Assembly (NCBI RefSeq): GCF_020172685.1
Contig: NZ_CP083986.1
Span: 751,437 to 815,436, forward strand
DNA: 64,000 nucleotides
Direction: 5' to 3'
Origin: [Mycobacterium] nativiensis
GTDB taxonomy: Bacteria; Actinomycetota; Actinomycetes; Mycobacteriales; Mycobacteriaceae
The notes under the pieces are model-generated. The model saw nothing but the letters and a program-made list of their open reading frames with translations. It was not told the origin of the DNA and did no database searches. Of the stretch, positions 26,656 to 35,184 are shown one piece after another; within the stretch, counting starts at the first letter, position 1, and each line of letters starts with the position of its first letter. Made by a program: the position numbers and the translations under genes.

Positions 26656-27225
26656 ATGACACCATCTTGGCCGCACGACGACATCCTGCACGCCTGGTGG
26701 GTGCAGCCAGGGCAAGTGCTCGCCGGGGAGTACCCGGCCTCGCTGGATCCGGAGAAGAGCGTTCAGAAACTCAGAGTCCTACTGGAAGCCGGAGTCGACT
26801 CAGTCATTGACCTGACCGAAGCTGGTGAACGATCCTGGGGCGGAATCGCTCTCGAGCCCTACCATGAGGCGCTCTGCGCTGCTGCGGATGAGCTCGGCGT
26901 CAGTCGGCCCGCGTATATCCGCCTCGGAATCCCGGACACGTCCATCATCGACGATGACGGCTACGACCGGATCGTCGAGTACATCCGGGGGGAACTCGAC
27001 TCCGGCCGGGTCGTCTACGTGCACTGCTGGGGAGGCAAGGGGCGAACCGGAACCGTGGTCGGAGCGTGGTTGATCACCGACGAGGCGCTGGCCTACCCCG
27101 CGGTGCTGGACCGCATCAAGGAGTTGCGCGCCGGCACCCGAAAAGCCAACGATCCGGCTCCGGAAAATAGGCATCAGCGTGATGTTCTTCGGCGGCTGGC
27201 CGCACGGCAGGAGGGCGGACGATGA
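26656..27225 (+). CDS. Protein-tyrosine / dual-specificity phosphatase family protein
   Basis: The 189-residue protein has the Cys-based phosphatase signature HCWGGKGRTGT at about residues 124-134 (HCxxGxxR: Cys125 nucleophile, Arg131 phosphate-binding). An upstream SVIDLTEAGER segment is typical of small dual-specificity phosphatases, with a likely general-acid loop at IPDTSIIDDDG. A GAGGGGAGAA ribosome site precedes the ATG. Its stop overlaps the next start by four bases (ATGA), coupling it to the possible macrodomain-like gene. The natural substrate could be phosphoprotein, a nucleotide or RNA. Confidence 0.85.
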   Translation: MTPSWPHDDILHAWWVQPGQVLAGEYPASLDPEKSVQKLRVLLEAGVDSVIDLTEAGERSWGGIALEPYHEALCAAADELGVSRPAYIRLGIPDTSIIDDDGYDRIVEYIRGELDSGRVVYVHCWGGKGRTGTVVGAWLITDEALAYPAVLDRIKELRAGTRKANDPAPENRHQRDVLRRLAARQEGGR

Positions 27226-28238
27226 CTTCCGACGACTGGTTCTTCGACCTGATGGGTTTCCGTGAGGACGGCTATGAGTCCACTCGGAGTCGCTTGGAGT
27301 TGGACGGTGATGCGCTGGTCTCGATGGTCACCGGAAAGCGTTATGGCATAGGTGAGCTGACCCTTCCCACGCTGGCTGAGTTGCGGTCGCGGGTGAATCC
27401 CACCGGTCGGCCACGCAGCACGGTCACCTGCATAACCGGCGACGCCCGGGCGATGCACGCCGACCCCGACTTGGCCGGGGCGCTATTCCAGGTTGCCTCG
27501 CAGTTCAACGTGCTGGAAATGGTCAGCGAGCACGTGACGCCCGAACAGGGCGTGACCGGCTACGCCTACGACCGGACCCAGGGCCCGGCCTGCGCGATGG
27601 CCGCCGGGGCGGCCACCATCTACCGCAACTACCTGGTGCCGGTCGGTGGTCAGACCGGCCAGACCCGCGACCGTCAACTCGATGCGTTGGCACCCTTGGG
27701 CGCGGCGCTCTCCGCGGAGTTGCACCGGCCGGTGAGCGACCTGTGGAGTATGCGGAACGGTTACGCATTGTGCAGCACAGACGGACTGACGGCGATGACT
27801 GACTTGCTGGCCGGTGCCGACGACGGGCTGCGTGACAGACTTCGTGGGCAGTTGGCGATCGGGTTGCACCGCAACGTTCAGGTCACCGACGTGGTTGGCG
27901 AGCCGGGACGGTATGTGTCGCAGGCGTTCTGTTCGGCTCTACCGGTCTCCTATTCGCACCTGCCGCCACGCGACTGGGAGTTGTTCGCCCGTCTGGTGTT
28001 GGAGGCCGCCTATGAGGCGACACTGCTCGCCGCCGCCGAGCAGGCGGGCGGCGGGGGATCCAACATCGTCCTGTTGACCCGAGTCGGAGGCGGTGCTTTC
28101 GGCAACGCCGCCACTTGGATCGACGAGGCGATCGGGCGCGCACTGTCGATCGTGGAGAATGCCGGGCTGGACGTTCGGTTGGTTGACTACGGTCACGTCA
28201 ACTCGGCGTCACTCGGGATCGCTGACCGGTGGGGCTGA
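27222..28238 (+). CDS. Conserved hypothetical protein, possibly macrodomain-like
   Basis: This 338-residue protein has two well-patterned blocks: GDARAMHADPDLAGALFQVASQFNVLEM (about residues 68-95) and, near the C-terminus, IVLLTRVGGGAFGNAATWIDEAIGRAL (about 286-312). The second resembles the glycine-rich ligand loop and following helix of macrodomains, which bind or cleave ADP-ribose; the first could be the N-terminal ligand-binding strand. This is inference from pattern only. A block GPACAMAAGAATIYRNYLVP lies between them. It is coupled to the phosphatase by a four-base overlap, suggesting a phosphate- or ADP-ribose-removal pair. Confidence 0.7.
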   Translation: MTSDDWFFDLMGFREDGYESTRSRLELDGDALVSMVTGKRYGIGELTLPTLAELRSRVNPTGRPRSTVTCITGDARAMHADPDLAGALFQVASQFNVLEMVSEHVTPEQGVTGYAYDRTQGPACAMAAGAATIYRNYLVPVGGQTGQTRDRQLDALAPLGAALSAELHRPVSDLWSMRNGYALCSTDGLTAMTDLLAGADDGLRDRLRGQLAIGLHRNVQVTDVVGEPGRYVSQAFCSALPVSYSHLPPRDWELFARLVLEAAYEATLLAAAEQAGGGGSNIVLLTRVGGGAFGNAATWIDEAIGRALSIVENAGLDVRLVDYGHVNSASLGIADRWG

Positions 28239-28949
28239 AGTCAGGTACCCGTCGTAAACGCGAAGCACGCCGCGATGGGTGATCAGATAGGCAGCGGTGG
28301 TGACGTGTACTTCACCGGACTCGCCGAAGCGGCGATACCCGAACAGCAACTCGAGGTAGCCGCGACGCAGGATGACCCGGACCCCACCCATGAGATTAGG
28401 AACCTGCAGCCACAACTCCTGCCCGGGCACCTCATGCAGGACACCAACCGGGGGATAGCGGAACAGCCGCCGAAGGTCCTGGGAGCCGAACAGCGGTTGA
28501 ATCAACTCGTCGATCGTCACGGCAAGGTGGGCATTCAGGGTCTCGATGCGTTCGGGCTCTAGCGGCGATGGTGGCGGCGTGAGCAATTCGAGAAGCTCCG
28601 GGGACGCACCATTCAAGGCGGCCATGTCGTAGGCCGTGCGGCCGTCCGCATCCTCCTGGGAGCGCAACGCTCCTCGACCGATAAGCCACGACAGTACGTC
28701 GGATGAGGCGCCGCCGGTGGCCGCCTGATGCAACACCGTCGAGCATGATCTGTCGCCCGGCCGCCACTGCTTGACATCCAGCAGGTGGTTGTCCGGGTTG
28801 AGCTCCTGCATCACCTTGGGCCAGTTTCCCTTTGCGGCCATGTCTGCGAGGTAATTGCCGGCCTGCCACTGGGAATCGATCAGCAGTGACCTGCCCACGA
28901 TGCCGGGCCACACGTCGGCCTCACCTCGCAACTGCCAATACGTCATCAT
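28209..28949 (-). CDS. Ankyrin-repeat protein
   Basis: About 246 residues. Residues 20-115 or so hold ankyrin-like repeats (STVLHQAATGGASSDVLSWLIGRGA, then EDADGRTAYDMAALNGASPELLELL). The C-terminal part is a beta-rich domain of unknown function (ELWLQVPNLMGGVRVILRRGYLELLFGYRRF). I chose the start at 28949 (MMTYW). The longer frame from 29093 reads back through the 3' end of the neighbouring DUF3293-like gene and is not credible. The end overlaps the end of the plus-strand gene at 27222-28238 by about 30 bases, tail to tail. Confidence 0.7.
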   Translation of the reverse strand: MMTYWQLRGEADVWPGIVGRSLLIDSQWQAGNYLADMAAKGNWPKVMQELNPDNHLLDVKQWRPGDRSCSTVLHQAATGGASSDVLSWLIGRGALRSQEDADGRTAYDMAALNGASPELLELLTPPPSPLEPERIETLNAHLAVTIDELIQPLFGSQDLRRLFRYPPVGVLHEVPGQELWLQVPNLMGGVRVILRRGYLELLFGYRRFGESGEVHVTTAAYLITHRGVLRVYDGYLTSAPPVSDPE

Positions 28950-29026
28950 GTCGCGATCATCCCGCAGGGGTGCGACGTGTTCGCTTGCTTTCGCTGGTCG
29001 CGGCTGGTTGTAGGTGGCCTCCGCCC

Positions 29027-29521
29027 TCAGCGCGCTTGCCACCGCCAGCCACGGTGGTCCTGCCGGTCGGTGGCGCAGGCCAGCAGCGACCATCGCCGAC
29101 CGCGCCAGGAGAAGATCGCCACTTGACCCAAACGGAGCCCGAGCGCGCGAGCCCGCTCGTCGTCCAGTCCGAACACCGCTCGGCTTTCCTCTCGGTGTTT
29201 GCCGTCAAAGCTGACCCCACTTGCCCGGAGCGAGGCGATGTCAGCGGCCTGCAATTCGTGATCCAACACGGTCATCCGCGCGGCGTTGTCCGCGCTGGCG
29301 GGATCGGTGTCGGGCTGGATCGCGGTGATCACATGCAGCGAACCCAGCGGAGGCCGGTCACCGCCGGGCAGGTGCGCATCCAATGGCCAAACCGTTCCCG
29401 CCCGTCCGTCGGCATGGAACTCGACCGCGGTCTGAAGGTAATGCCGCCATGGGTATTCGTCTTGTGCCGCGCGAGCCAGGGTCGCCCGGGGCGTCCACGT
29501 GAAATCACCGTGTTCCTGCAC
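29027..29521 (-). CDS. DUF3293-like protein
   Basis: About 164 residues. The segment LHVITAIQPDTDPASADNAARM, then VLDHELQ, matches my memory of DUF3293 proteins (a strand, ITA.P, an Asn-containing helix). The function of that family is unknown. I chose GTG 29521 because the frame further upstream is Arg-rich and overlaps the next gene. The last 30 or so codons are duplicated as a remnant at about 26441-26531. Confidence 0.65.
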   Translation of the reverse strand: MQEHGDFTWTPRATLARAAQDEYPWRHYLQTAVEFHADGRAGTVWPLDAHLPGGDRPPLGSLHVITAIQPDTDPASADNAARMTVLDHELQAADIASLRASGVSFDGKHREESRAVFGLDDERARALGLRLGQVAIFSWRGRRWSLLACATDRQDHRGWRWQAR

Positions 29522-29564
29522 GCCGCCAGTCAAGCACTGCCGACAGCGCAACGGCCTGCGCCCC

Positions 29565-30203
29565 TCAGTCCCCGGCTTCCCGCGGCGCGCCACCACCGAC
29601 CAGGTAGCCCGTCTTCGGCGTCGGGCTGAAGGGGTCAACCCAACTTCGCAGACCCGCCAAGGCGGCCGCGAAGGCAACAGCGGCGATGTTGCCGTTCCTG
29701 GTGCCCTCGAAGGCGCGTTGGCCCGCTGCTCGGGCCTCCGCATCGATGGTGTCGCCCTCGGTATCGATGTCGGCCGTCATCCGTGCGCGCATGGCTGCCT
29801 CCCTGGCGGGCTCGTCGTAGTCACCGTTCATGAACCCGGCCTTTGCCAGCACCGCCACCGAACTGGCTGGGCCACTGCCACTGAGGCGCAGGTCCCGCGG
29901 GTCGTCCAGATCAGCGAAATTACGCAGCACCTGAACCGTCTGCGCGGCAACCTGGTTCGCCTGATCCCGCGAGACTTGGATGCTCGCGCCGTCCTCGTCA
30001 CTCCACGACTTCGCGCCCATGCCGAACCAGACCTGACCGGCGGCATCACAGCGGAACTCCGCCAGCGGAGCCATCACCGACGACGTCCGGGAGATGGTGA
30101 AGACGTCTCGGGGGTGCAACATCCCAGCCAGATATGTCGCGATGAACGTCTGAAACGACCGCCATTGATCGTCGGAGGTGTAGTTGGTCATGGAGATCCC
30201 CAT
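29565..30203 (-). CDS. Hypothetical protein, possible secretion-chaperone-like fold
   Basis: About 212 residues starting MGISMTNYTSDDQWRSF; the start could also be the ATG at 30191. The N-terminal 130 residues alternate strand and helix (FRCDAAGQVWFGMGAKSW, then QVAAQTVQVLRNFADLDDPRDLRL), loosely like type III secretion chaperone or TY-Chap folds. The C-terminal part is Ala-rich and helical. No catalytic motif was seen. It lies 43 bases upstream of the DUF3293-like gene on the same strand, so the two may be co-transcribed. Confidence 0.6.
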   Translation of the reverse strand: MGISMTNYTSDDQWRSFQTFIATYLAGMLHPRDVFTISRTSSVMAPLAEFRCDAAGQVWFGMGAKSWSDEDGASIQVSRDQANQVAAQTVQVLRNFADLDDPRDLRLSGSGPASSVAVLAKAGFMNGDYDEPAREAAMRARMTADIDTEGDTIDAEARAAGQRAFEGTRNGNIAAVAFAAALAGLRSWVDPFSPTPKTGYLVGGGAPREAGD

Positions 30204-30545
30204 CGTTTCGAGCCTCCGAGGAAGGAGGCGCTCTTGCCCACACCGGTCGGTGTCGGCCGCTTCGTCATCCGAGCCACCCACGAGCGTGGGGTTGGCGTGC
30301 CGTCCAGTCGGAGCTTGTCGACGGCAACTCATGAAGCCATTTCAGGATAGCGGGGTGCACCGACATCGGGGGGTCTTCTGCCCGAAGGGGTCTTCTCGCC
30401 GACCACAACGTGTCGGTACCCGCCGATAGCGTGATCGTCACAGTCAACGACAGACGAGTGGTCGACTCCGGACGGAGCCACCCTCGCCCGGACAGCATAG
30501 TCCGCAGTTATTGCGGATAGCGCAGAAAGTGCGGTAATATGAGGG
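30204..30545. promoter_or_regulatory. Divergent intergenic region with paired dyads and leaderless-type promoter
   Basis: These 342 bases hold no gene I trust. At the right end two dyads of the form CGCA-N5-TGCG lie 18 bases apart: CCGCA-GTTAT-TGCGG at 30502-30516 and CGCA-GAAAG-TGCG at 30521-30533. A -10-like TAATAT (30535-30540) ends five bases before the ATG at 30546, which fits a leaderless mycobacterial transcript. The dyads overlap the expected -35 region, so a regulator bound there would control the gene. Confidence 0.55.
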
Positions 30546-30926
30546 ATGCCCAACCGCTACACGCTGATTCGCCGGCACCTTGACCGGGCAGAGTCGTCTG
30601 ACTCCGCCGCCCAAGTGCTGCAACACCTTCGGTCGATCCTGATCGAGGTCGGCCAGCTACTCGACGAGCAGCTGGCCAGCGCGGTCGTCGACGACGAATT
30701 GTCGCTCGCTGCGGCCGGCAAAAACGCCGGTCTCACTGAGAACGCGGTGGGGCCGCGGCTGGCCAGCACGCCCAGGCTGGCGCCGTATGCGTCGGCGGTA
30801 GGCCGTATTACCGCTGAAGACATCAAACGCGCCCGCCGCGACAAGTACGCCGGCAAACCGCTGCCGCCGGCAGCACCTCCTGAGCCGATGCGCTTCAAGC
30901 CGCGCCGTAAAACCAACCCCTCCTGA
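30546..30926 (+). CDS. Small basic HTH-like hypothetical protein
   Basis: The 126-residue protein contains LSLAAAGKNAGLTENAVGPRL (about residues 57-77), a pattern like a helix-turn-helix, and a basic proline-rich tail (PEPMRFKPRRKTNPS). The N-terminal half is helical. It may bind the paired dyads directly upstream of its own start, that is, regulate itself; this is inference. The VWA gene follows 20 bases downstream on the same strand, so the two probably share a transcript. Confidence 0.65.
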   Translation: MPNRYTLIRRHLDRAESSDSAAQVLQHLRSILIEVGQLLDEQLASAVVDDELSLAAAGKNAGLTENAVGPRLASTPRLAPYASAVGRITAEDIKRARRDKYAGKPLPPAAPPEPMRFKPRRKTNPS

Positions 30927-30946
30927 CGATTTCGATAGGACCGCTC

Positions 30947-31606
30947 ATGTCAAACCCGAACCTCACCAACCTGGTGTTCCTGCTCGACCGCTCCGGCTCG
31001 ATGCAGTCGATCAAGTCCGATATCGCCGGCGGATTCGACGCGTTCCTTGCCGAGCAACGCGACGGCGAGGGCCGCTGCACCGTGACCCTGGCGCAGTTCG
31101 ACACCGAGTACGAGGTCGTCTACCGCGGCGTCGACCTCGGGCAGGTGCCTCCCTTGAAGCTCCAACCGCGCGGAAGCACGGCACTGCTGGACTCGATGGG
31201 CAAGCTAATCACCGACACGGCCGCCGAAATCGATGCGCTGCCCGAGGCCGACCGGCCGGGCACCGTCGTCGTGGCGATCATGACCGACGGCCTGGAGAAC
31301 GCCAGCCGCGAATGGCACCGTCCCGACATCAAAGCCCTTGTGGAGCAACAGGCCAACGACTTTGGGTGGGAGTTCCTCTACATGGGCGCCGACCAGGACG
31401 CCGTTGAGGTGGGCAAGGGCCTCGGAGTCAAGGACGGCCAGGCCATCACCTACGCCAGGGGCAAGTCCCGCGAGGCGATGGTCGCGGCGTCGGCCAGCAT
31501 CCGTGGCTACCGCGACGCCAAGACGGTCAACCCGGATGCGATGATGCCCGAGTTCACCGTGGCACAACGAGCCCAGTTGGCCGATGACGACGGGCCGGAA
31601 CGCTAG
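30947..31606 (+). CDS. VWA-domain protein
   Basis: A 219-residue protein that is almost entirely a von Willebrand factor A domain. The metal-binding MIDAS motif FLLDRSGSM lies at residues 11-19, the conserved threonine segment RGSTALLDSMG at about 73-83, and the aspartate strand VVVAIMTDGLENAS at about 103-116. No signal peptide or membrane helix was seen, so it is cytoplasmic. VWA proteins mediate metal-dependent protein contacts. It probably shares a transcript with the HTH-like gene upstream. Confidence 0.88.
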   Translation: MSNPNLTNLVFLLDRSGSMQSIKSDIAGGFDAFLAEQRDGEGRCTVTLAQFDTEYEVVYRGVDLGQVPPLKLQPRGSTALLDSMGKLITDTAAEIDALPEADRPGTVVVAIMTDGLENASREWHRPDIKALVEQQANDFGWEFLYMGADQDAVEVGKGLGVKDGQAITYARGKSREAMVAASASIRGYRDAKTVNPDAMMPEFTVAQRAQLADDDGPER

Positions 31607-31762
31607 CGCGTGTATTGGGACGGGATGCCGCCGGCAAGGCTCGGGTCGGTGTTGAACTCGTCGGTGGGGGAGTTCGCCCGGGTACCACCGCCCGACCTTG
31701 CTAACCGCGCCGGCCCGGCAAACACGCCCGCGCGCTGGATGGCCCCCGCTACCGTTAGCCCC

Positions 31763-32545
31763 GTGGATGCCAAGGCTTTCTATACGCAAACCGGGCCCGA
31801 TGTGTTCGACAGCTCGCCGTTGACCGCGGGGCCGTGGAGCCCGCTGGCGCAGCACGCCGGGCCGCCGTCGGCGTTGTTGGCCAGGCAGATCGAACGGCAT
31901 CAGCCGCGGCCCGGTCACCGGCTGGCGCGGATGGCGGTGGACATTCTCCGGCCGGTGCCGGTGGCGCCGTTGCACATCACCGTGGAATCGCTGCACCAAG
32001 GCAAGCGGGTGGAGCTGCTGCAGGCCACGGCCCAGGCGGATGGGACCACGGTGCTGATCGGGCGGGCCTGGCGGCTGATTGCGGCGTCGGCGGATTTCCC
32101 CGCGCCGCCCCAAGCGCAGGAGCTGCGGGAGATCGATGCTGAACTCACCGCCCCGGATGCGGCGATTCCCGACGGTTGGCACGGCGACGGTTACCTGTCG
32201 GCGATCGATTGGCGTTTCGAGCAGGGCGGTTTTGCCGAGTTCGGCCGGGCGAAAGCCTGGACGCGGCCGACGGTGGCTCTGGTCGACGGCGAGGACATGA
32301 CACCGTGGCAGCGGGTGTTGACGGTGGCCGACTCCGGCAGCGGGATCAGCGTGTGTGCGCCGCCGGACCGGTATCCGGCGATCAACTGCGACTTGTCGGT
32401 GGTGCTCGACCACGATCCGGTCGGTGATTGGATCGGCATGGACTCACGCACCACGGTGACCCCCGGGGCGGGGGCGATGACGCAGACGATCATCTTCGAC
32501 CAGGGTGGGCCCGCGGGCTTGGCGACGCAGACCCTGGTTGCGTAA
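31763..32545 (+). CDS. Acyl-CoA thioesterase-like (TesB-type hotdog) protein
   Basis: About 260 residues. The pattern of FDSSPLTAGPWSPLAQHAGPPSALLARQIER, then RMAVDILRPVPVAPLHITVESLHQGKRVELLQA, and a second half with a similar layout fits a double-hotdog TesB-type thioesterase family common in mycobacteria. It would hydrolyse acyl-CoA esters in the cytoplasm. I chose GTG 31763 (VDAKAFY); the longer frame from 31610 begins with an unlikely Pro/Ala-rich stretch. About 155 bases separate it from the VWA gene. Confidence 0.78.
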   Translation: MDAKAFYTQTGPDVFDSSPLTAGPWSPLAQHAGPPSALLARQIERHQPRPGHRLARMAVDILRPVPVAPLHITVESLHQGKRVELLQATAQADGTTVLIGRAWRLIAASADFPAPPQAQELREIDAELTAPDAAIPDGWHGDGYLSAIDWRFEQGGFAEFGRAKAWTRPTVALVDGEDMTPWQRVLTVADSGSGISVCAPPDRYPAINCDLSVVLDHDPVGDWIGMDSRTTVTPGAGAMTQTIIFDQGGPAGLATQTLVA

Positions 32546-32586
32546 GCGCGGCCGCGAACTCACGTTGGGCCCGTTTCCCCGGACTG

Positions 32587-32617
32587 CCCGTCGGCAACCT
32601 CCGTGTCAACCGACGGG
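32587..32617. terminator. GC hairpin downstream of thioesterase gene
   Basis: CCCGTCGG (32587-32594) and CCGACGGG (32610-32617) form an eight-base-pair stem with a 15-base loop, between the convergent thioesterase and WS/DGAT genes. There is no following T-run. It fits a weak or bidirectional mycobacterial terminator. Confidence 0.4.
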
Positions 32618-32634
32618 GCGTATGGGCGTCGTAG

Positions 32635-32657
32635 GTTGTCGCTCAGAGGCGGGCAAC
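32635..32657 (+). repeat. Dispersed short repeat, copy 1
   Basis: Contains GTCGCTCAGAGGCGGGCAAC, also found exactly at 53472-53491, with close variants at 53422-53442 (inverted) and 55799-55818. Similarity to the copy at 53472 continues for roughly 15 bases downstream. Confidence 0.7.
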
Positions 32658-32753
32658 AATCACATATGTCCGACGCCCGGTTCCGCAACCGGGCACCTCG
32701 CGGCACGGATTATCGGCGCACGAATTCCGCCCGGGTCCGCCTGAATAGGCCCC

Positions 32754-34139
32754 TCAGACGTTGACCACCAACGCCATCCCGTGACGGTCCCGTCCCCGAC
32801 GCCGCCTGCTGCGCTCCAGCAACCGGGCCACCGCGGCTTCCGCCCCGCGGGCCAGTTCGTCGGCGTCGGGAACGGCTTCGAAATCGGCCAGGATCCCGAA
32901 GAACAACTGATCGGCGTAGCTCAGCACGGCCGCGGCGGTCCGCAACTGGATCCCGATCGGCGGAATGGGCAGCACCGCAATCACATTGCGGCCCATCACC
33001 TGCAGCGGCTGGCGGGGTCCGGGGACATTGACCGCCATGGTGGCCACATTGCGCTGCGGCAACCGAGACATCAGATCCATCGCCCAGGCCGCAACCGGGA
33101 ATGGCAGCATCCGGGCGGCCGCAGCGATCAACCCGTCCGCCTCGCCGGTGGCTTCCGCTTTCGCCATCCGGGCGTGCACCAGCCGCAACCGCAGCACCGG
33201 ATTGTCCTCGTGCACCGGCAGATACGGCAGCAGCATCGCCTCGCGGCTGGGCACCAGGGTGCGCAGCGACTCGGCACCGGGCTGTTCGCCACGCCGCAGC
33301 AACATGTTGCGGTAGCTCTCGGTGAGCGCGGCCAATGCGACGTCGTCGACGGTGACATTGAACGTCCGGCAGATCTGGTGGACGTCCTCGAGCGTGACCC
33401 GTGCCGCGGTGTAGCGCCGCCGCGAGGTGACCGGGCCGTTCAGCGACGAGGGCGGCCGCTGCAGGCCGGCCGCGAATTCGTTGGAGCTTCGCAGCACACC
33501 GCGGGCGGCGGCTAGTGCGTCGCCGGCGATCTGCGCCGGAGCCCGCAGCGCCGCCAGCCAGGGGCTGGGGCGCGGGGCCGGCGGCAGGTTCTGCGGCGGC
33601 GACGCGATCAGGGCGCTGCCGGCGGGGTGGTTGCTCACGCAGCGCTCAAACGCGGCGCTACCGGCCAAGCCGCCATCGGACAGACCGGTCAGGATGTGCA
33701 CGGTCGCAACGGCGTCGGCCAGGCACGGGTGCACCTTCACCAGCATCGCCCACCGGTTGTCGGCCAGCCCGCCGATCACCCAGATCTCCCACAGCGGCCG
33801 GTCGCGGTCCAGCCGCCATGACATCACGTCGGCCACCACCCGGAACAAATCGTCGTCGCTGCCAGAGCCCGGGACCGCGACCCGCCGGACGTGATAGGTC
33901 AGGTCGAACTTGTCGTCGTCGATCCACTCGGGTGCGCTGAGGTCGAAGATCTGGCGGCGCAGCCGTTGCGAGAACCGGGGGCAGGCCGCGATCCGCTCGG
34001 CCAGTGTCGCCATCAGCGAGGCGTGGTCGGGCATCGGGCCGTCCAGGATCGCCAGCCCACCGATGCCCAGCTGGGTGTGCGGATCGGTGTCCTCGGCGTG
34101 CAGGAAGGCGGTGTCCAGGGTGCTCAGTCGCTGCGACAT
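32754..34139 (-). CDS. WS/DGAT-family acyltransferase with degenerate active site
   Basis: The 461-residue protein has the wax ester synthase/diacylglycerol acyltransferase layout, starting MSQRLSTLDTAFLHAED, with FDLTYHVRRVAVP (about 78-90), RPLWEIWVIGGL (about 114-125), a mid-protein NVTVDDVALAAL, and the C-terminal VNVPGPRQPLQVMG. These enzymes transfer acyl groups from acyl-CoA to diacylglycerol or alcohols. The catalytic HHxxxDG motif reads HPCLADA at residues 137-143: the second His is Pro and the final Gly is Ala. The catalytic base is therefore missing, so classical activity is doubtful. Convergent with the thioesterase gene. Confidence 0.9.
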   Translation of the reverse strand: MSQRLSTLDTAFLHAEDTDPHTQLGIGGLAILDGPMPDHASLMATLAERIAACPRFSQRLRRQIFDLSAPEWIDDDKFDLTYHVRRVAVPGSGSDDDLFRVVADVMSWRLDRDRPLWEIWVIGGLADNRWAMLVKVHPCLADAVATVHILTGLSDGGLAGSAAFERCVSNHPAGSALIASPPQNLPPAPRPSPWLAALRAPAQIAGDALAAARGVLRSSNEFAAGLQRPPSSLNGPVTSRRRYTAARVTLEDVHQICRTFNVTVDDVALAALTESYRNMLLRRGEQPGAESLRTLVPSREAMLLPYLPVHEDNPVLRLRLVHARMAKAEATGEADGLIAAAARMLPFPVAAWAMDLMSRLPQRNVATMAVNVPGPRQPLQVMGRNVIAVLPIPPIGIQLRTAAAVLSYADQLFFGILADFEAVPDADELARGAEAAVARLLERSRRRRGRDRHGMALVVNV

Positions 34140-34320
34140 GGCGGCCTCCGGTTATCTGTAACGCGTAGTACCAGTATCTCGAATCCGGTGTCGCCGTCGA
34201 CAGGGCCGGAAGTCCCTAAGCAGGGTGAGCAACGCCCGGCCGAACGCCCGCCCCTATTTCGATGAGAAGTCTCCGGGTAATGTGCGGCAAAGAATCCCAG
34301 CGGCGAAGGGACGCCCCACG

Positions 34321-35172
34321 ATGGTGGCTTCCAACCAGGTGAGCGGCCGGCCTACGGCTGCGCGCTGGGACGGGTGGCGCGATCCGGGACGGTTACTGTG
34401 GGCCATCGCCGCGGCGTGCTGGCTGGCACTGCTGGCGGCCGGGCATCACCATGACGTACTCATCACCGGCGGCGCGTCACCACGATCGGTTACCGGCGTC
34501 GCGGTCTCCGTGGCGCTGCTGGCCGGCGCCTGGCTGGAGATGACCGCGGCGATGATGCTGCCGACCACCATTCCGATGGTGCGGATGTTCACCGTCGTCA
34601 GCGCCCGTGCGCCGCGAACAGCCTTGATGCGTGCCGCCTTCCTCGCCGGCTACCTGGCGCTGTGGCTGGCGTTCGCGTTCGCCGCGGTCGCTGTGGCGAC
34701 CGCGGTCCGCGCCTGGGCGGCACCGGCACCGTTGGCGTGGATGTCCGCTCGACCGAACCTGGTGCTCGCCGCCATGCTGGCGATCGCCGGCATCTTTCAA
34801 CTCACCCCGCTCAAGGACCGCTGCCTGACCCAGTGCCGCGACCCCAGGGCCTTCCTGTTCGCCCACTACCGGCGGGGAGTCCGGGGCGCCTGGAACCTGG
34901 GGCTGCGCCACGGCTGGTCCTGCCTGGGGTGCTGCTGGGCGCTGATGCTGATCATGTTCGGTACCGGGCTGGGCAATGTGCTGGCCATGTTGGCGCTGAC
35001 CGCGGTGATGCTGATCGAGAAGACCGCCTCCTGGGGCAGGCGGATCGTGGCACCCCTCGGGGTCGCCCTGATGATCGCCGCGGCGTTGGTGGGCCTGTTC
35101 GGAAACCACCTGCCCGGCTGGGGCCTGTATGAGCCGCTGCAGTCGTCGACAGGTGCGCATCACCACCGGTGA
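34321..35172 (+). CDS. DUF2182 integral membrane protein
   Basis: About 283 residues with six to seven hydrophobic segments, including LLWAIAAACWLALLAA, MTAAMMLPTTIPMVRMF, YLALWLAFAFAAVAVATAV and a Cys-containing HGWSCLGCCWALMLIMFGTG. The MTAAMMLPT motif and the PLKDRCLTQCRDP segment are typical of DUF2182, called predicted metal-binding membrane proteins. It lies just before a DUF1326 gene, its usual partner. I chose ATG 34321; the frame upstream to 34225 has no matching features. The ribosome site of the next gene overlaps its stop. Confidence 0.85.
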   Translation: MVASNQVSGRPTAARWDGWRDPGRLLWAIAAACWLALLAAGHHHDVLITGGASPRSVTGVAVSVALLAGAWLEMTAAMMLPTTIPMVRMFTVVSARAPRTALMRAAFLAGYLALWLAFAFAAVAVATAVRAWAAPAPLAWMSARPNLVLAAMLAIAGIFQLTPLKDRCLTQCRDPRAFLFAHYRRGVRGAWNLGLRHGWSCLGCCWALMLIMFGTGLGNVLAMLALTAVMLIEKTASWGRRIVAPLGVALMIAAALVGLFGNHLPGWGLYEPLQSSTGAHHHR

Positions 35173-35184
35173 AAGGAGATCGTC

